Positions 11,890 to 24,230 of a DNA stretch of 64,000 nt are shown here, one piece after another. The stretch's first letter is position 1, and every line of letters begins with the position of its first letter. The notes below the pieces were generated by a model. The model saw nothing but the letters and a program-made list of their open reading frames with translations. It had not been told where the DNA came from and searched no databases. The position numbers and the translations under genes were made by a program. This DNA comes from Mactromeris polynyma (taxonomy: Eukaryota > Mollusca > Bivalvia > Venerida > Mactridae): contig JASFXZ010000009.1 in assembly GCA_032209605.1 (NCBI GenBank), positions 21,067,553 through 21,131,552 of the forward strand, written 5' to 3'.

Positions 11890-12160
11890 ATTTCGAGGAT
11901 TCAGCGCAAGACTATACTAACTACCATTTTTGTTAAAAATGACTTTTTTACATTTTTCTATGTGTATTATACATAGTCTGTATAAATTTCATATCTATAT
12001 GATGAATCATTCCAAAGGTATTTTATAAATGCTATACTGTAGTAACTCAAAATACTAAAACATTTCCCTGCAAGACTGTACTAACTTGAGTTAATACAGT
12101 CTTTGGATAAACAAAATGCGAAGTGTGTTTGTATTTCAATGCAATACTGTACTAACTACA
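11890..12160 (+). repeat. Subterminal 'caaGACTGTACTAAC' repeats
   Basis: Three copies of a 15-nt word lie near 11905 (gcaagactatactaac), 12070 (gcaagactgtactaac) and 12143 (gcaatactgtactaac). They immediately precede the broken transposase. They could be subterminal binding repeats of that element. No matching 3' terminal inverted repeat was identified. Confidence 0.45.
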
Positions 12161-12240
12161 CATCATCATATCAGATCATGTGTTTGTTTATCAGACATAT
12201 AGCTTCTTCTTTGAAATTACAATGACATGTTAGTTTTGAA

Positions 12241-13954
12241 GTGTCCAGTGTTAGTGTTACCGTTTCACTAAATGAGTCAGATGACTCTGACAGTGATTTC
12301 TCGGGTTTTGGCTCAGTTAGTGATGGTGAATATTCATGTAAACTCCATCTTGCTCAGAATGTACCTGATGATATCACTGTTTGTAGTATTAGTTTATGCT
12401 CAAGTGTTTGTATGTCTGAAACAGAATCTTACATAAGCAGCACAAATGCTTCCACTGATGACTTAACCGTAGAACAGGCTGTTCATAATCTTAATGACAG
12501 TGCCACATACTTGCAATCCATTGATCTTACTGAATTTACTGAGATTTCTGATGATATGGTTCTTTCTAATGATGAAAACAATGGTGAAACATAAAAATTT
12601 TAACCATTGATGGTATGGTGATTTTAGGGGCCCAAATTGTATGTATGATGATGATGATAATAATGATGTTAGGGACCCCAATGATGTGTATGATGGTGAT
12701 TATGATGATGATGTCCCACTAATAAAATTTAAAAGACAGGCCTTAAATCAGACAGAAAATGCAGAAAAACAAGAACCAATCAAGGTAATAGAGACTCAAC
12801 AGAATGTTAATTCAGATGATTCAGGTGAAAGGCCAAAAAAAGTGAAAATTCAGACCGGAGTCATACTTTTCGGATAGTTTGGACATTGCATTGTCCAGAA
12901 AAAGGACCAATAAAAGTTTGTAAAACATTCTTTTTACATACCCTCTGTGTGTCCCAAACCATGGTTTCTACAGCTTATAACAAGCAGGTTGCAACAAATG
13001 TTTGTGCAGATGATAATAGAGGTAAACATAACTCTAGAACAAATAAAATACCTGACCACATATTGAATACAGTCAGATCCCATATTGAATCCTTCAAATG
13101 CATTGAAAGTCACTACTGTCATAAGAACTCTTGTAAGTCATATTTACCACCAGGTCTCAATGTTATCAAAATGTTTACTTTGTATGAACAAAAATGCAGT
13201 AGTGAGGGTGTTATGCCAGTTACGTTAAATATTTATAGAAAAGTATTTGATGCTGAATATAATCTTGCCTTTCAAACACCTATAAAAGACCGAAATCTTT
13301 TTAATAATCAGAAAGCCAGGGAATACAAAATTTCTGACAAAGAATTAGCTATGTCTGCTGATGATTTGGTAGTGGCATGTGTTGATCTAGAAGAGGTATT
13401 GCCAACCCCCCATAGCTTCGAGTCATGCTTATATTACAAGCGGCGTCTGTCTACCTTTAATTTTACTGTATATGAATTTGGGTCCAAACAGGGTCATTGT
13501 TATGTGTGGAATGAGACCACGGCTAGTAGGGGTGCATGTGAGAAGGCTTCTTGTTTATTTGACTTTATTATGAAAAAAAGTGAAGCAGGCAAAAGAAATA
13601 TATATTTTATTCTGATAATTGTGCAGCACAGAATAAAAACAAGTTTTATCTTTCCATGTTATGGTATTGTCTCCAAAAATTAACTTTGTTTCTGTAGAGC
13701 ATAAATACCTTATTAAAGGACACACACAAAATGAGGCAGATAGTATTCATCCTGCCATTGAGGCAGCCTCTAGAAATATATCTGTATATAACACCCCTCA
13801 GTGGGCTGCTACATTTAGGGCAGCCAGAAATGCAAAGCCCTATATTGTAAGGGAAATGTGTCTTTCGACTTTTTTTTATTTTAAAGCTCTGGCAAAGCAT
13901 TTAAAGAATTTTACTTCAAATTATGAGAATGAGAAGGTGGATTGGCTACGGTAG
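12241..13954 (+). pseudogene. Degenerate DDE-type transposase
   Basis: A plus-strand transposase in four frame-shifted pieces. An acidic Ser/Asp-rich N terminus occupies 12241-12594 and a second acidic piece 12641-12877. The main body is 12886-13683, with KVCKTFFLHTL, a Cys/His pattern (ESHYCHKNSC), VACVDLEEVLPTPH and YNLAFQTPIKD. The C-terminal piece, 13661-13954, has GHTQNEADSIH and PQWAATFRAAR. Near 13600 the conserved SDNCAAQNKN core is reached only by shifting one base. D (VDLEEVL), D (SDNC) and E (QNEADS) are the likely catalytic triad. The family is widespread in arthropods and cnidarians and perhaps Sola-like, but I am unsure of the superfamily name. No start codon is clear at the 5' end. 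The copy is inactive as sequenced and probably sits in a HECT-gene intron. Confidence 0.75.
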
Positions 13955-14320
13955 GTGTTAAGACGGTTAAATTGATGTTGGAATAACCCAATAGCTTCAC
14001 TTATCAAACTGATTATGATGGGCCAATCAAGTATGTTGATCTGTGTAAGAAGTTATATTAAGTAATATTAATCTTGAAATACTTAGAAAAGAATGTGTTC
14101 CTGTGAGTAAGGAAAAGTATATTGACTTGCTCCACTTGTGACAAAGTGGAATCATTCCTAGGGTGCACCACCCATTTTATCTGTTTTTGCCTAACCAGTA
14201 GTCTTAGTTTTGTGGATATCTCATTCACCATTGGCAAACTAATTTAGTAAATAAATACTTCTTTTGTTGATATTATTTTCATAAAGCCTTCGTGCTTCAC
14301 ATGTATACTGGACACATGGT
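13955..14320. other. 3' flank of the broken transposase
   Basis: AT-rich sequence with no open frame of note. It may hold the untranslated 3' end of the element at 12.2-13.95 kb. Confidence 0.35.
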
Positions 14321-14391
14321 TCATTATTAGAGTAAAGCCAAAGGCTGAACATTTTATACATGCTCAGCCTCCGGCTTTACTCTAATAATGA
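14321..14391. repeat. 71-bp hairpin (28-bp arms)
   Basis: The left arm 14321-14348 and right arm 14364-14391 are inverted copies matching at 26 of 28 positions, with a 15-nt loop. The two differing positions lie together within 'ccaaagg' versus 'cctccgg'. It resembles a small fold-back element. Confidence 0.85.
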
Positions 14392-14399
14392 TCCTCATC

Positions 14400-15085
14400 C
14401 TTCACTAAAGCTTAGATGAGGGAACACTTTCCATGATATGGGTAAACATATTTCTGATACTTGGTTGAGTGGACAGCCTGATATGGAACCATTATACCCT
14501 CAAATTCCTGAATGATTTTGTGGACTCATACAGTTATATTTTAATGGTTACGCTACTATAAGTTATGTTTGATGCTGTCATAATATTACCAAATTAGTAT
14601 TAGTCTGAAATATAGTCTTGTTTCTTTTAATATTATATATTGTTGTTGCAAATTAGATGACTGACGGTTTCAGTACATGTTTAAGTGGTAAAGATGAAAC
14701 ATCAATATAGCATAGTGTATTGATCCTGATTTGCTAAGAAGAATGCATTAATTACTCATTGTGAAATGGGTTACATTTCCATTCCTGTATTTTTGCCAAA
14801 TGTTTTAGCTTCACAGTTTTTTTGCATGGTGAAGTTTGTTACAGTAATTCTCAATACAGTTCTTTATAATTAAATAGTACATTGTATAATTATGTCATGA
14901 TAAAACTGTTATTAGATGGGTTATTGCTGTTGTATCTTGCGCTGAACCCTCGATTTGCTTGTTGAATTTAAAGGGGAACAGAAATGATCACATTTTGTGG
15001 GGTATACAAAATGGTTTTCACAATATACTAGCACTGAGTCCGACCTCCTGCTTGAATGTTAATAAATATAATATACTATATACAA
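14400..15085. other. Unassigned AT-rich sequence
   Basis: No gene, RNA or repeat was recognised between the hairpin and the LINE fragment. Confidence 0.4.
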
Positions 15086-15095
15086 GTTTCAAAGT

Positions 15096-15290
15096 TTATT
15101 GGCATAATGGCAAAGATAAATGCCTTTGGCCATTTACAAACTTGATGGCAAAGACAGTTTCTCGTTCAATACCATTAAATCGACCATGTTCAATTACAAG
15201 GTTGTGAGATGACAGTCTAAAACGAGCAAGTGTTTTAATAAAGTTTTCATTGCGTAATATAGTTTTCACAGGTAAAATGTTCTTTAAAAA
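15096..15290 (-). pseudogene. 3' fragment of a non-LTR retrotransposon RT ORF
   Basis: The minus-strand frame contains NFIKTLARFRLSSHNLVIEHGRF. It matches the 'RFR.S.H.L.IE.GR' stretch near the C terminus of jockey/CR1-like reverse-transcriptase ORFs, just before a Cys-rich tail. Only this end is present and the frame then closes. It lies directly beside the HECT exon, so it is probably an intronic insertion. Confidence 0.5.
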
Positions 15291-15340
15291 TAACATAATT
15301 ATGTTGAACGTTTTGGCATTGATACAGTAACAATACTTAC

Positions 15341-15595
15341 CTACCGAGTTAAGTGAGAACAGTTTTGACAGATTCTTCACCAATGAAGTCAACACGGAAA
15401 AGCTCCCGCTTTGGTCCCCCATTGTCCATTGCTCCTTCAGAATGCCCTAAATCACTAGAAATTCTAAAACGTATATGTTTTCCTGGGTTAAAGGCTCCTT
15501 CCAGTGGGTTACTGCGATTAACATTGAATTTTGGTGGAGGACCGTCAACAGTAATCCTCAGTCCGCCGCTTAGAATGTCATACAATTTGACAGCC
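15341..15595 (-). CDS. HECT-domain N-terminal exon (G2E3-like)
   Basis: The acceptor 'tatctttttag' is at 15596 and a strong donor 'TAG|gtaagt' at 15341. The frame reads AVKLYDILSGGLRI, then GAFNPGKHIRFRISSDLG, then SEGAMDNGGPKRELFR. 'EGA-D-GGP-RE-FR' is the hallmark at the start of HECT domains in this family. After ELFR the frame runs about 14 more residues into a TAA at 15349-15351, eight nt before the donor. Either a different donor is used, or the exon is damaged. The middle of the domain, expected between this exon and 10982-11198, was not found, and the broken transposase lies in that interval. Confidence 0.68.
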
Positions 15596-15599
15596 CTAA

Positions 15600-16720
15600 A
15601 AAGATAGTAAAGATGCACATCATTTTCAAACTAAGTGCAATGTAGCAATTGCTACATGTAAATGCCAAAGCTCTATGTCGCATACACTATGTAGCACTTG
15701 TAAGTACTCAATCAGTAGTGACAAGAACATTTGAAATGATTACAACTCACATGGGTGCATAAGTTCAACATTATGTCTTGTGAACAAATAGTACTTTCTT
15801 CTTGCAATCCAATATTGAATACATTATACAAACACTAGAAGTATGAAGGTGCAAAGGACATATTTTATAAGCTCCTACATTTTTCTGGATTGTTTTCAGA
15901 TTTTCTAGCTGTAATTAAAAAGGCTTGTCAATGTGCTGGACATACTTTTCAGGCGCAACTGTCTCGGCAGAGTTATGACCCTTAGGGACTGCACATAGAG
16001 GGGATCACATAGTATGCTTCACAAAATTCTGAATCATTACGCACAATTGTCCATGTAATGGGCATGTTAACTCCACACTAACTTAAGAAACACACTTAGA
16101 AAATATATGACTTGCACTTCTTTAAGGTGATCATGTTTCCAAATCCATTCGATAATGTGAAGTTATCTGGTCATATGTGGAAGTTGTATACTACAGAAGC
16201 TTATCGATTATCTACACGACAGTGTGACAAACGCAAGCAATGTAATGATCATTTTAATTGAGACGTCAACTGAATTTAACGTCTTGTATTTGCAGACGAT
16301 AATCTCTGTGTCAATGCAAGTTCAGAATGTCATGACACTGATAAAGAGTATTACTCAGAGTGGGGCACATCGTAAAATGGTTATACGTATTGGCTTATGA
16401 CAAGAAGTTCCCTAGCAGTGATCATGACGGACATTTATTCCATATATTTGGATGTTGCATATATCCCGATTTAAAATAAACAGAGTTTACTGTATGAACT
16501 TTCAATTGTGTTTTCAAGATGGCAACCAGTAGATAGAGAGAAAGTTTTGTACATCAGGATTTTCAATTTATGAAATGTGAAATATGGAAAATGGTAAATG
16601 GTCCTTGAACATTTTATACACTGAAGTTGACATTCTCTAGTGAATATAACAGCTCTGTGCATTGGTATTTAGTAAATTATTGTCAACACTACACACACAT
16701 TCTCAGACTTCGAAACAAAA
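15600..16720. other. Non-coding, repeat-bearing sequence
   Basis: No gene seen. Near 15955-15985 'aactgtctcggcagagttatgaccctt' resembles another common bivalve dispersed repeat. The rest is unassigned. Confidence 0.4.
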
Positions 16721-16902
16721 TACAGTAAAACCTCAATAATAAGACCACCATTGGTACCCTTGAAAACTGGTATTTTTATCGAGATGGTCTTAATATTGAG
16801 GTTGAATAAAGAGCACAACAGTGAAAACGGACTTGAAAATTGTGTTCTTAATATTAAGGTCGTCTCATTATTGAAGTAGTGTTTAAGTGAGGTACTACTG
16901 TA
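16721..16902. mobile_element. Mariner-like MITE
   Basis: 182 bp bounded by tacagtaaaacctc and gaggtactactgta, which match as an inverted pair at 12 of 14 positions. The interior has the 'ataagaccacc' / 'gtcttaatattgagg' words of this common MITE type. TA at both ends fits a Tc1/mariner target site. Confidence 0.7.
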
Positions 16903-16932
16903 AATTAGTCCTAAGTGCAAATTAAAAGCATG

Positions 16933-17537
16933 TACAGTCGAACCTGTCATAAGACCACTCATTGGAGCAGAAAAAGTGGCAAGGTTACAGTAAAGAAGAC
17001 AAGAACATAAACGTTACGTACAATGCCTTTTATTTAATATTTAAAACAAATACTATATTACAGCTATTAAAATATTGCTTAAATAAATCCATAAAATATG
17101 TAAATTCAGGTAAACTATTTTAATCATATGTACATGTATAACTCCAATTCGCTATTTCTTTCATTATCATGTTTACCTAAATACCGATTATAGGGGTGAT
17201 GTATACAACCTATTCATCCGTTCATTATTGAAAATACGATTTAAACAACCTTCCCACCCTATATCCTATAAAATGGATTACTCGATAATGAAAGCCTTAT
17301 CGAATTGGGTTTATATCTAATAAAAAATCTATAAAAATCAATGAAAAAAAAATGCCTTTAGGTGGTCGCTTAGCAACGACATTGTGTATAAAAACTAAAG
17401 GTCGGTAGTCGCGTTTGACAGGTGATCGCTTATGTGGATTAATTTAACGCTGAAAAAAGCTTGGAAGGAATTCAAAACGGTCGTAAAAGGCAGATGATTG
17501 CTTGTAAAAGGTGTTCGGAAAGACAGGTTCCACGGTA
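16933..17537. mobile_element. Longer MITE of the 'cagtcgaacctgt' family
   Basis: Starts tacagtcgaacctgt and ends acaggttccacggta, inverted at 13 of 15 positions. The interior contains 'ggtcgcttagcaacgacatt', which is shared with the element at 54.2-55.4 kb. No transposase is inside. Confidence 0.6.
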
Positions 17538-17539
17538 CA

Positions 17540-18480
17540 TCTATTAACAACTGAATAAAGAAACAATTGTAGTTAGTGAGTATCAGCTTCAACAGTCTCC
17601 CATGTCAGGGACTTTTTCAAGGCATCCTTTTTGAGAATTTCAAGGCATCCTGGCAGACTAAAACACCCAGGTAGAGCTAAAGCAGAGCTAAGGCATCATG
17701 GTGCCAGCATGTCTAAATTGCATCGCACTCGTTCACATAGATTATGGTGACAATATTATTTACCTGTTTGTTGAAAATGAGTTGTTTTACTTACTTTGAA
17801 TATAAACAAGCACCATAAAAACATATGACAGCTATTCAATTGAACATACATGTACATGTAGTTTTGTAAAATCCAAAACTAAAATCATTACATGTTCAAT
17901 AGCGTTACTAATGCGTTTCAGCGAAATGGTGCATATTTTGTCGCAAATTTTAATATCATTTTTACAACAGAGATCTAATTTGAACTTTTAATTGTTTTCT
18001 CTCATTAAAACAAGCATTTTGTGAACATTTCACAGGAAATTAATATTTTCAATTTCTGGTCCTATAAAATGTAAAGTAGTCCCTTTAATGGTGATAACTG
18101 ATTTGTCCAGTGCAACATCATTAAGCATGACACATTGGTTATCAAATGAGAGGTCCTGGGTTCAATCCTGTGCACATGATATGATATCGACATATCGACT
18201 ATGGAAGTAGTCCGCATTTAACTGGCTTTTAACTTCATCGCTTTCCGCCATCTGGCATCGACAGCAGACAGCATATTTCAAGCCGAGACGCAGATACGAA
18301 TTTGAACGTGTGTCGAACATATAGCAGAAAATAATGCTTTAAACTGAAAAAATAGCATTTAAAAGTTCTAAAATCTACCTCCAATGTATTCTATGCTGTT
18401 GACTGTATATATTTATGCATATATATGTCTTTATTAGCATGCGTCGCTCAATAGCATAAGGCATCACTCATATATCTGTA
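17540..18480. other. Unassigned sequence with a tRNA-like fragment
   Basis: Mostly featureless AT-rich sequence. Around 18121-18172 'gaggtcctgggttcaatcctg' resembles the T arm and B box of a tRNA, probably a SINE remnant. No gene. Confidence 0.4.
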
Positions 18481-18529
18481 GACCTTAACAAGTCCGTCGA
18501 TTACCGTATGACAACGGTAGACACACTAC

Positions 18530-18848
18530 AATTCCACGACATTTGCGTGCTACAGTGTCGTGCGTCGCTTCACATGTCATGAGTCGTATTGTGTGTCGCG
18601 TTGAATATCGTTTGTCGCCCTTGGATCGCGAAACACGAAGAGACACACACCATTCCGACACACAATATGACACAAAACATGCAACGCAATGCACGATAGA
18701 TACACAACATAAAAATCGACGTAAGACATGATACGAAACATGCGAAGCGACACACAATATAATATACAACACGGGAATCGACACACACAATCACTCACAA
18801 TATGACGCACAACATGCGAAGCGACTCACCATATGACGCAAAACATGT
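18530..18848. repeat. Degenerate 'catgcgaagcgacacac' repeat cluster
   Basis: Repeated words acatgcgaagcgac, cacacaatatgac and gtcgc appear on both strands in irregular tandem. Several overlapping open frames here arise only from the stop-poor repeat. It is related to 9896-10010. Confidence 0.65.
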
Positions 18849-19311
18849 GTTAACCTTACTATTTTGAATGCAATTTGTGAGGAAAATAGAGTTCATCTAT
18901 TGATTATATTGACCTTACACACCTAAAGAATATGCACACTTTCCGACTTTCAATGCAATTTATGGATATATTTGAGATCATTTTTGAATATATTGACCTT
19001 GAATATGTTTATAATGTGTTAATCTTACTATTTTGAATGCAATTTGTGGCGAAAATAGAGTACACCTGTTGATTATTATTGATGTATACGGAATATAATG
19101 TTTATATAAAAGTATGCTAATATGTACCACATTTGTAAATGTATAAGTAATGTAAATATCTACATAAAACTTATCTCATAAAACCTATCGTACTTATGTA
19201 CAGCATCAATGTATCCCTAATGCTTTTTTCCTCTATGGTTCCAATTGTAGGCATATCTAACGACTTCAGTTGCAACATCGGAGAGATATATGAAATACTG
19301 GAAATACAAGT

Positions 19312-20070
19312 ATTTTAAATAAGTGTGCGTTTTGACATTTTAGACACCTGTAATCTCAATGACCGTGCTCGCAAAATTTGAGGGGAAAAATCTTGAAGTT
19401 ACATTTGTATCTGCGCATGGTGGACGGAGCTCCGAAAAACACGCCGTATGTTAAACATTTAACCGGTTTTCACTCGTTGGAAATAAAGAAAATACCCTTA
19501 CTCGTTGGAAATAAACACTTTGACCATATTATCCGGCTGTATCACGGTATTTGCGGGGCCGAATTGTCGGTCCTAGTTATTGTAATTGTAAGTGTATATT
19601 AGAACCTACCTCTAGTTCAATTTGAATACTTTGAAGTACAGTGAATATACATTCGTTACATTTTTAGACAACCTTAAGCATCTTATGATTTATACTATGA
19701 AATACAGAATGTTAAAAGTGAACAAAAAGAAGAACCATATAACCTTACAGCTTCAAACATGCTAAGGTTTGCTAGAAGAGTTATTAATTAACTTTAAAGA
19801 TATGAGATGGGTTTGAAAAAAAGCAATCTGACACAAAATTAGATAGTTACACCATAATTCAAATATTAAATGATTCTGTATAGAATGTGTTGTAATCATA
19901 TTAGTATTTAAATTTCATTAATTAATAAGAATTTCAGATGTCTAGGCTATATGATCAGATTACTTAAATAATTTGAAGGCCGAAATTACAGTGTCTCATT
20001 CGAAATATTGTTATGCTCAGGACACCAAATATATAACATGACATATCAGTTAAATTCATATATATAATCT
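19312..20070 (+). repeat. Satellite-embedded module, copy 1
   Basis: About 0.76 kb flanked by satellite. It starts 'aatacaagtatttta' and contains 'gtggacggagctccgaaaaac'. The short open frame at 19378-19602 lacks the N terminus of copy 2 because of small length differences near 'acatttgtatctgcgc'. Flanking sequence 19090-19311 is unique-looking. Confidence 0.75.
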
Positions 20071-23000
20071 TATATTTACTGTTTTGAATGCAATTAGTGA
20101 GGAAAATATGGTTCGCCTTTTGATTATATTGACTAATATACCTAAAGAATATGCACTAATTCCCACTTTCAACGCATTTCATTGGTATATTATAGTTCAT
20201 TTTGGAATATATTGAACTAAAATTCAAATATAATGTGTTATATGTACTATTTTGAATGCAATTAGTGAGGAAAATGGAATCCACATGTTGATTGTATAGA
20301 CATAATATACCTAAAGAATATGCACACTTTTCCTATTTGAATGCAATTTATGGGTGTATTAGAGTTCATGTTTGAATATATTGAACTAAAATTCATATGT
20401 AATATGTTAGATTCCCTTTTTTAATGGAATTAGTGAGGAAAATAGGTTTCACCTGTTGATTATATTGACCTAATATACCTAAAGAATATGGAAAATTGTC
20501 CACTTTGAATGCAGTTCATTGGTCAATTTGAGTTTATTTTTGAATATATTGAACTAAAATTCATATGTAATAAGTTATATTCACTGTTTCGAATGCAATT
20601 AGTGAGAAAAATAGAGTCCACCTATTGATTATATAGACCTAATATACCTAAAGAATATGCACAATTGTCCACATTGAATGCAATGAATGGGTATATCTGA
20701 GTTCATTGTTGCATATATGGTCCTAAAATTCATATATAATATGTTATATTTAATATTTTGAATGCAGTTACTGAGTAAAATACAGTTCACATGTTGATTA
20801 TATTGACCTATTCTACCTAAAGAATATGCACAATTGTCCACTTTGAATGCAATGTATGTGTATATTTGAGTTCATTTTTGCATATTTTTACCTAAAATAC
20901 ATATATAATGTGTTATATTTACTATTTTGAATGCACTTACTGAGGAAAATACAGTTCATATGTTGATTGTAAGGACCTAATATACCTAAATAATAAGCAC
21001 AATCTTCCACTTTGCATGCAACTTATGGGTGTATTAGAGTTCATGTTTGAATACATGTGTATATTGAACTAAAATTTATATGTAATATGTTATATTTACT
21101 GTTTTAATTTCAAAAAGTGAGGACAATAGAGTTCACCTGTTGATTGTATTGACCTAATATACCTAAAGAATATGCAAAATATTCCAATTTGAATGCAGTT
21201 CAATGGTATATTTCAGTTTATCTTAGAATATAATTAACTAAAATACATATGTAATAAGTTATATTCACTGTTTTGAATGCAATTACTGAGGACAATAAAG
21301 TTCACATGTTGATTATATAGACCTAATATACCTAAAGAATATGCAAAATTTCCACTTTGAATGCAATTTATGGGTGTATTACAGTTCATGTTTGAATACA
21401 TTGAACTACAATGCATATGTAACATGTTAGATTCACTATTTTAAATGCAATAAGTGAGGAAAATAGAGTTCAACTGTTGATTATATTGACCTATTATACC
21501 TAAAGAATATGCAAAATTGTCCACTTTGAATGCAGTTCATTGGTATATTTGAGTTTATTTTTGAAAATATTGAACTAAAATTCATATGTAATAAGTTATA
21601 TTCACTGTTTTGATTGCAACAAGTGAGAATAATAGAGTTCACCTATTGATTATATTGACCTATTATACCTAAAGTATATGCACAATTTTCCACTTTGAAT
21701 GCAATTTATGGGTTTATTAGAGTTCATTTTTGCATATATTGACCTAAAATTCATATACATGTATAATGTGTTATATTTACTATTTTGAATGCAATTACTG
21801 ATGAAAATACAGTTCATATGTTGATTGTATGGACCTAATATACCTAAAGGATATGCACAATTTTCCACTTTGGATGCAATTTATGGGTGTATTAGAGTTC
21901 ATGTTTGATTATATTGAACTAAAATTCATATGTAATATGTTATTTTCACTGTTTTGATTGCAATTAGTGAGGAAAATAGAGTTCACCTGTTGATTATATT
22001 GACCTATTATACCTAAAGAATATGCACAATTTTCCACTTTGAATGCAATGTATGTGTATATTTGAGTTCATTTTTGCATACATTGGCCTAAAATTCATAT
22101 ATATTTTGTTATATTTACTATTTTGAATGTAATTACTGAGGAAAATACAGTTCATATGTTGATTGTATGGACCTAATATACCTAAAGAATATGCACAATT
22201 TCCACTTTGAATGCATTGTATGGGTATATTTGAGTTCATTTTTGCCTATATCGACCTAAAATTCATATATAATAGGTCATATTTCCTATTTTGAATGCAA
22301 TTACTGAGGAAAATGCAGTTCACATGTTGATTGTATGGACCTAATATACCTAAAGAATATGCACAATGTCCTATTTGAATGCAATTTATGGGTGTATTAG
22401 AGTTCATGTTTGAATATATTGAACTAAAATTCATATGTAATATGTTATATTCACTGTTTTAAATGCAATTAGTGAGGAAAATAGAGTCCACCTGTTGATT
22501 ATATTGACCTTATATACCTAAAGAATATGCAAAATTGTCCACATTGAATGCAGTTCATTGGTATATTTGAGTTTATTTTTAAATATATTGAACTAAAATT
22601 CATATGTAATAAGTTATATTCACTGTTTTGAATGCAATTAGTGAAGAAAATAGAGTTCACTTTTTGATTATATAGACCTAATATACCTATCAAATATGCA
22701 CTACTTTCCACTTTGAGTGCAATGTTTGTGTGTATTTGAGTTCATTTTCGCATATATTGACCTATAATTCATATATAATGTGTTATATTTACTATTTGAA
22801 TGCAATTACAGAGGAAAAAAGAGTTCACAAGTTGATTGGATTTACCTAATGTACCTAAAGAATATGTACAATTTTCCACTTTGAATGCAGTTCAATAGTA
22901 TATTTCAGTTTATCTTAGAATTTAATTAACTAAAATACATAGGTAATAAGTTATATTCACTGTTTTGAATGCAATTAGTGAGGAAAATAGAGTTCACCTA

Positions 23001-23451
23001 TTGATTATATAGACCTAATATATTTAAAAAATATGCACTATTTTCCACTTTGAGTGCAATGTATGTGTATATTTGAGTTCATTTTTACATATATTGACCT
23101 AAAATTCATATATAATGTGTTATATTTACTATTTGAATGCAATTACTGAGGAAAATGCAGTTCACATGTTGATTGTATGGACCTAATATACTTAAGGATA
23201 TGCACAATTTTCCACTTTGAATGCAATTTATGGGTGTATTAGAGTTCATGTTTGAATATATTGAACTAAAATTCATATGTAATATGTTATATTCACTGTT
23301 TTAAATGCAATTAGTGAGGAAAATAGAGTTCACCTGTTGTTTATATAGACCTAATATACCTAAAGAATATGCAAAATTTCCCACTTTCAATGCAATTTAT
23401 GGTATAGTTGAGTTCATTTGTGAATCTATAGACCTACAATTCATCTATAAT

Positions 23452-24230
23452 AAATACAAGTATTTCAAAAAGTGTGCGTTTTGACATTTTAGACACCTGT
23501 AATCTCAATGACCGGTCTCGCAAACTTTGAGGGAAAAAATCTTGAAGTTACATTTTTTTATCCGGGCATGGTGGACGGAGCTCCGAAAAACACGCCGTAT
23601 GTTAAACATTTAACCGGTTCTCACTCGTTGGAAATAAAGAAAATACCCTCACTCGTTGGAAATAATCACTTTTACCATATTATCCGGCTGTATCACGGTA
23701 TTTGCGGGGCGGAATTGTCGGTCCTAGTTATTGTTATGCAAGGCGAAGTGTAAATTAGAACCTACCTCTAGTTCAGTTTGAATACTTTGAAGTACAGTGA
23801 ATATAAATTCGTTACATTTTTAGACAACCCTTCATTTAAGCATCTTATGATTTATACTATGAAATACAGAAGGTTAAAAGTGAACAAAAAGAAGAACCAT
23901 ATAACCTTACAGCTTCAAACATGCTAAGGTTTGCTAGAAGAGTTATTAATTAACTTTAAAGATATGAGATGGGTTTGAAAAAAAGCAATCTGACACAATA
24001 TTAGATAGCTACACCATAATTTAAGTATTAAATGATTCTGTATAGAATGTTGTTATCATATTAGTATTTAAATTTCATTAATTAATGAGAATTCCAGATA
24101 TCTAGGCTATATGATCAGATTACTTGAATAATTTGAAGGCCGCAATTACAGTGTCTCATTTGAAATATTGTTATGCTCTGGTCCCCAAATAAACAACATG
24201 AAATATCAGTTAAATTCATATAAATAATCT
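23452..24230 (+). repeat. Satellite-embedded module, copy 2, with 81-aa ORF
   Basis: The most intact copy. The ATG at 23508 opens an 81-residue frame that begins MTGLANFEGKNLEVTFFYPG and ends VLVIVMQGEV, stop at 23751-23753. No domain was recognised. 'PSLVGNNHF' and 'SHSLEIKKIP' reflect a short internal duplication of 'actcgttggaaataa'. Whether it is translated is unknown. Low substitution against copy 1 over the coding part is suggestive but not proof. Confidence 0.6.

Noticed and set aside
15096..15422. Single 108-residue minus-strand protein
   Set aside because: Only the C-terminal two-thirds resemble a LINE ORF; the start overlaps the HECT exon in another frame, so it is not one gene.
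18485..18810. Overlapping Cys-rich open frames on both strands
   Set aside because: They lie in a degenerate 'cgacacacaatatg' repeat that lacks stops in several frames; no domain and no splice context.
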